Notes under the pieces: model-generated
The model's database searches: none
The model's input: the letters and a program-made list of their open reading frames with translations, nothing else
Told to the model about the DNA's origin: nothing
DNA from: Armillaria gallica
Lineage: Eukaryota; Basidiomycota; Agaricomycetes; Agaricales; Physalacriaceae
Reading direction: 5' to 3'
DNA: 64,000 nucleotides
NCBI GenBank assembly: GCA_037576215.1
Contig: JBANDB010000004.1
Span: 6,014,001 to 6,078,000, forward strand
Translations under genes and position numbers: made by a program
Part shown: positions 58,570 through 64,000 of the stretch, piece after piece
Numbering within the stretch: the stretch's first letter is position 1
How the letters are laid out: each line of letters begins with the position of its first letter

Positions 58570-61500
58570 GATAGTGGTGGAGGGAAACGAGTCGCTTTTT
58601 ATACTCTCCATAGAGCACGCATGCCCCACCAAGAGATGGACAAGATGATTCATGTTAAGGTTTATATGTAAACATATGGAGGTCCAGGCAAGGACATAAG
58701 CTTTCCGCTGTTCCCCAATGGGATAACTCCAGCCTTCATCGGTTGACCGTAAATTCTCCAGTAAACCGTCAGGGTGATAAATCGCTCAGTCTTCGGAGCC
58801 AGTGATTTTTACTTGGGTCTCACTTCCCCGAAGTGTTTTTCTCCTTGTCGGGTGGGAATGAACCACCAGCGGGAGAAAAGGGGAAGGTTGGGACGTTAGG
58901 ACATCATAACATCCTGCCGGTAGCCTTCCAAGAATGGAATTGATAGAGTCGGGGATCAGGGTACCACGAATGTACCGGTAGAGTGTAGAACAGATGACTT
59001 CGAATACCGAGGTTAAACGGGATGACAATGCTGAGGAAGCAAATGGGGGACAGTTCTCCTGACAACCAGGATGCTCCCGAAACCACAGGCACACAAAGAC
59101 GATAATTCCATGATATCTCGATTCCCGATAGAGTTGATAACGTCCCGCCAAACCTTGCGCATGTGGTCTACGACGCAGAACTTTTGCCGCACCATCGTGG
59201 AGTTCAACGTGGGACAGGGGGTAACAAGAGACTCGTGGAAGGTATAACAATTAAGCAGACGGAAAGACGTCTCTTGCAATAATAAGAATGGAGAGTTTAT
59301 TTCCGCCGAGCGTTGCATTGAGGTGAGATCTGGTGAGATGGGCCTCAGGAATGGTCCAAACAGCTCGATGGGACTACCACCAGTCACTCTCCTGCAGGAT
59401 TCAGGGAATGAGGTGATGCTCCTTCAGGGGCGCTCTCATTTCACTGGACACAGCGTATGTTGGTTTGTTGGGAATGGGGATTACCGTCAGGTGGTGGGCA
59501 TATGGAGCCGAACGGGGACCAGTCGTCGAAATTAACGAGATATCACCCTGATTCCGGTAGAGTCGTGATAAAGAATTTTTTCCGATTGTTATGGGAAAAA
59601 GAGCGGCTTTTGGAGTACGAAGATACACACCCACGAAGGTATCGGATATAGATAGCATAATATCGGCGTTCAAATGTTAATTTCCGAGGGAAGAGGATTC
59701 AACTCTGAAACGCCATAGGTCCGTACCCTGATGAAGTGATAAATCAGATTTGCGGGATTTGCATTATATTTTGATTACTTACTGAGCTCTAGTCCGACGG
59801 AGGGACTCTTGGTTTCGGACTGGCAATCTTTGTTCAGCTAGTTTGGCCCTAAGCTTCTGCCGTTCGAGCCAAGTGTTGTCATTTTTGCCCACAAAGCCTT
59901 CCGTATACAGGTCGCCAAAAATAAATCCCGCTTTACCAACATAAATGATGGATCCCACAGCCATCCAATGCAGCCGAGAGGATTTGGAATCCAGTAACGT
60001 TCAATACCTCGATGGTGACGCAAACAAAAATTAGACGTGTTTGCCATTGCACGCGCGATCCATAGATCGCGCGCCTTCGGTTCTCTGACACGCATGGAAT
60101 GCACCAAGGCAACAGCTATTCCGAACTTGAAGCAAGACCTAGCAACATACGATGTTCGAATAAAGCAATAAACGGGTTGAAAAGACCTACAGGCAGTATA
60201 GATTGTGGTGCGGTATTTCCATGTGGAAGGCATACATTCCCTTCAATTGAAGATCCAAATTCTGTACTGCCGGTGACGTCATCGTAGACCTCATGCTCTC
60301 TTCGAAAACCAACGACGACGTCTTCACGCATTTGATTGTGTCGCAGGTAAACATGCATATCGATCCCCGCTTGAATCCTGTAGAGAGTATTTGATGCGCC
60401 GAAAAGGTTCTGCAGTCTATATGACAATCAATTCCTAGTCTAGAACCACCACCTAAACGAAAGATACGCACGTAAACACTGTTCAGAAGGACCAGCTACT
60501 GCATATTCGTCCCTCAAGATCGGCAAAGGATATTCGGTGAGTCGCAGGCTCCGCACATACGTATATACGCAGTGAGCTGGTTCTGTACGTCAGGAGGACG
60601 AGATTCCTGGGATGAAAAACGGCTCTGCGCTGCCGAAAGCTCCTCCGGTCGTGTCGTCTGCCTGATACCCAACAACCATCATCACAGAGACCCATGCTCG
60701 ACATTTTTGCCAGCATATTCACTAGCGTTCGATGTCAGGAAGATGTGGCTGCCCTAAGACACCACTGTACCTGCTCGACGGCGCCCTCGTAGATTTGATC
60801 GCCTATGCCCAAGCACGTGAACATCGACGAGTTAGAAAACGATTTTCTGTCCTAGACAGATGTCGTCGCTGTACATCTACCAGGGCTCAACGTTAGTGCA
60901 CCGCCAAAGATAGAGATGAGACGCGTACCACGATACAGCGTCCTCGACATCTTTCACTCACGACGTCCTACTCGAGCACCAAGCGCTGAGAAAGCTTTGA
61001 CGATGGTGGAAGTTGTGGTGAGCAACGAGGATCACGGTAGTGAATGCCCGAGAAGGGTATGTAATCTGAACGTGATTGCCACCGCCACCGCTCTTTCAAC
61101 CGACCACCATGAGCCTCACAGCCCATTTTAATGGTTCGGTGTATTGCTGGCCATTATGTCCATGAACAGACCAGGCAATGATGACCCTTGAGCTCATCGA
61201 GCTCAGCGACCACCGAAAATCCCTCATCGCGGCGCTATCCGTTTCCTGAGCCTTCCACGGTCGAGCCCTGCACCATCTCTTCCAAGCCATCCACCCCAAC
61301 AAAGAGCCAGATTTTTACCAATTCCTTGCCCTCTGCGAAATTTCGCCCCTGGTGCCCAGCATCGTCCGTTCACCAAGATCCTTTCCCACTGGTAAGGAGC
61401 CCCAGCTTCCCAACGTCACCTCGCCACATGTTCAAGGGCCATCTCGATGACCTATGGCAGAGATGCTTTCTGGCCATCACTTCCCTTACGCTGGAGACAT

Positions 61501-62800
61501 CGCATTTCCTACCGCGATAAGTTTTCGTCATCGAAAGTCCTTGTCTTTACTCGCTGTCACTGTGCCTACGCAGCCGCTCGAGGCCCTGCTCTAGAGAACC
61601 TATCATTCGTGTACGTTAACGAAAACATGTACACGGTGTTCCCAGGGAGCGTATCTGAGGAGGACAACCGCTTCGCTCTTAGAAGCTTTACACATTCAAA
61701 CAATCATTACCCGATAGTGATGTGTGCCTGGATGTTTTCCCTGGATATTCAGCGATAAAGACGGTGGATCATCATGAACGAGCGGTCAAAGGACCGGATG
61801 CTGAGTGTGTAGCGTTTTAAAACGGGAGAAACAGACAGAGAAGTGATGTAATGGTCTATTGCACGGAGTCACAGCCTCGCCAGTAACGAGTCTATCGGCA
61901 GATCTTCTTGCCAGGAGGAACACGGAATGTGGTGAGGGCCTTCTCACTTTTTGGTACGAGTTCTCATTTGGAAGGACTGTAGGTCAGAACGTACGAAAGG
62001 GGAACTGTAACAAAGGGACGCCTGGGGTGACGCGTCTCTGGTTGAATCATTGCCGATAGATGTATGATAAGACACTCCAACCTGCATGAAGGTGGGACAT
62101 TTTTCTTGAATGCTGGTCGTAGCTGATCTCTTCATTAGACCAAGTCGTATCCCGTTTCTCATCCAGTAACGTTTAGGCAACAACGATGTCCTCGGCATCT
62201 TCAGGATCAACGTATTTTGTCCGTGATACGGGGATACATAACGTGTTCGTTTTTCCCCCGTCGTAGGTTTCGCGTGGACTTCCCTTTGACATGTGAGTGC
62301 TGACGATGCTATTGGGAAAATATTGATCTCATTCTTTTTCCTCGTAGGTGATCATGAATTTATGATGATCGCGAGTGACATCGAGAAGTGTCTAGATCGT
62401 GGTTATCATCACTCCAGGAAAAAAGTAAAAATCTCGGAGACTATCTGTATCGCAAAAACTCATTCTGAAACCAGCAGTGTTCATGTATTGCTATGCGCCT
62501 AGTGCCGCAAGGGCAGGATATGCACTGCTAGTTTCCCCTATCGAAAAATTCCGAAAATCCCCCTTTTTTCGGAGTGATGCATGCAGGGAGATCGGGATTT
62601 GCAGGACGGAGGGCGATTTGATTGATCGAATTCAAGTGTTTTGGCCGGGGCCCTACAAGCGCGCACGAGGCGGGATAATCAAGCTTGTTGCAGTCAGGCT
62701 GCAGAAGTCGCTTCATAGGTGCCACCAGAATCGTAGTCGCAGTACTATGAGCATTCCTGGGATAGTGGATCGCGGATCTGTTCGTCAAGGGACAGAATAC
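58570..62800. repeat. Segmental repeat block B, copy 2
   Basis: This is collinear with 42030-45160 and longer by about 1.1 kb, owing to indels spread along it. It is directly followed by block A copy 3. It contains an F-box relic at 61180-61760. Minus-strand frames at 59838-60427 partly match those at 42970-43600. Confidence 0.75.
61180..61760 (+). pseudogene. F-box gene relic in block B, copy 2
   Basis: This is a clear broken relative of the F-box gene at 15784. DHRKSLIAALSVS, then a TGA, then AFHGRALHHLFQAI corresponds to DRKSLVACLSVSRAFHTRVLYHLFQTI. Later pieces (DFYQFLALCEIS, then the stretch giving VYVNENMYTVFPGS) correspond to DFYRFISLCDIS and AYVSDSVYSMFIGS, in shifting frames. A stop sits inside the F-box where the parent has Arg (CGA/AGA-like to TGA). 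Confidence 0.7.
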
Positions 62801-62919
62801 AGTGACGCGTCGTTTCAGCGTCCTGTAGTATGGTGGTTTGCGAGAAAAGGGATACGAGACGTGACAAGCGTGCTCATCTTATTTTCGTCTCCGGAGATAA
62901 GCTACCACACCAACTAGGA

Positions 62920-64000
62920 TGCGAATTCGGAAAGGCAAAGGCCAACACTGGACATAATTGTTGCATATTATTACATTTTACGACCCTACCCGCGTCCGAC
63001 TCTCCCGTGTGTCCCGCTACCCCTTGTCCTAGCTCCACAGTCACTACTCCGTAACTACCGACCATTTCTTTAGACGTCAATACCCATCCAGACATTGTTC
63101 CCATGGAACGACATAGTCTCTACCGGTACCGGTGCAATGGAGATGTTCATGTCACTCGTCCCACCATCCAAATCCAGGCCTTGCGAATGTTTCGAAGGGT
63201 TTTGCCCAATTCCGTGGTGCCGCGAATTGAAGGAAAGATCCGGTTCTTCTGTAACCGTCTCGATGGCAAGATGATTCGGAACTGAATTCCTTATTGTGTC
63301 AGTAGGCGCCTGCGTCTTTGCGCCTTTTGCCGATACCGCACACAGCCTGCCTCGGATATCCTGGGGGTCTTCGACATCAGTTGCCGGCTGGCTGTACTCC
63401 ACAGCGGGATGCCAAGATCTAAAGAACCTAGCATCGCTCCGGAGCGTGAGTTTTCGCTTTCGGTGGCATTGTCTGGACACTCGGGACTCGCCTACACAGC
63501 TTTTGAGATGCATTGCCATTGCCTTCAGCTGGATGAGGCCATCGATCCAACAAAAAAATCATCAGTGATCGTTTCACGGGAACGGATTGTTATTGATATG
63601 CTAGCCATTGGTCTTTTGGTGCTGGTGGCGTCGGGCTCACTGGGCTCGAGCAGAATGGAATAGAAGGTCACTTTTACGCTCTTTTACGTGGATATGACCA
63701 ACGACTCGATTTCACGAGAGATAACAGAGTTAGAAGCACCAGTGTCGCTATCCGTCTGTTCTCAAGTGTGTTATTGCTAGGTGCTTCTTTTACTCGAGAG
63801 GCGTCTCCGGGAGGGTTTGTCCTGGCTGAAGGCGGCGGACGATGCCATGATACACTGCTCGAGCTGCCAGCGGTGCCAAGGACGGGGCCGCCGCTTGTTA
63901 CTCTCCATTACCGACACTGCCGTAGTCAGGGTCTTGAATAACCCCATTTGCTGGGAGTTTGTTTGGCATGACAAGAAGCCCGCACCCCGTATTTTTGGAA
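62920..64000. repeat. Segmental repeat block A, copy 3 (runs off the window)
   Basis: This matches 38030-39060 and 48440-49560. Anchors include GGAAAGGCAAAGGCC near 62929 and CGACCCTACCCGCGTCCGAC near 62980 (48500 in copy 2). The minus-strand start region at about 63960 and the ASGSLGSSRME frame end near 63661 are shared with copy 1. The window ends inside the block. Confidence 0.7.

Noticed and set aside
1..64000. tRNA genes, rRNA and CRISPR arrays
   Set aside because: No cloverleaf with a plausible B box was found by eye, no rRNA-like sequence, and no regularly spaced short repeats.

Overview
The window is nuclear DNA from a mushroom-forming fungus (Basidiomycota, most likely Agaricomycetes). 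The grounds are: genes split by many introns of about 45-60 nt with GT(A/G)NGT-type donors; a DUF6535 membrane protein, several short F-box/leucine-rich-type proteins and a fungal kinase-like family, all of which are commonly expanded in Agaricomycetes; and clear fungal housekeeping genes (NAD glycerol-3-phosphate dehydrogenase GPD1, the bHLH factor CBF1, an Oxa1/Cox18-type inserter). No rRNA, tRNA or CRISPR array was seen. All gene models are spliced by eye, so outer limits and introns are proposals.

Layout. 0.2-16.9 kb is accessory: a DUF6535 gene (-), a decayed kinase-like copy, a trio of related one-TM/helical proteins arranged head to head (6.3-10.9 kb), and two F-box genes with F-box relics. 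17.2-30.2 kb is the housekeeping core: an Oxa1/Cox18 homologue (-), a HAD phosphatase of the GPP/DOG type (-) divergent from GPD1 (+), another F-box gene (-), and CBF1 (+). 31.1-35.9 kb holds an inverted copy of the 11.8-14.5 kb F-box segment and a complete multi-exon 2-oxoglutarate/Fe(II) dioxygenase (-). 36-64 kb is almost gene-free and built from old segmental duplications. A block A occurs three times (37.4, 47.8 and 62.9 kb) and a block B twice (42.0 and 58.6 kb), in the order A1-B1-A2-B2-A3, with F-box relics inside the B blocks.

Two mobile elements lie inside the second A-B interval. At 50,945-52,611 is a compact LTR element with identical 136-bp TG...CA terminal repeats, a 4-bp ACGT target duplication, a primer-binding-site-like TGG and a polypurine tract. 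Its only cargo is one intronless gene for a Lys-rich, GX3-repeat (Yae1-like) protein, and there is no gag or pol. At 55,250-55,623 is a 374-bp hAT-type MITE with 11-bp terminal inverted repeats and a perfect 8-bp target duplication. An intact kinase-like gene lies between them.

Functional links. The HAD phosphatase and GPD1 may form a divergently transcribed glycerol-synthesis pair. CBF1 carries a consensus Cbf1 site in its own first intron. The F-box genes, kinase-like genes and TM/helical trio look like birth-and-death families spread by segmental duplication.
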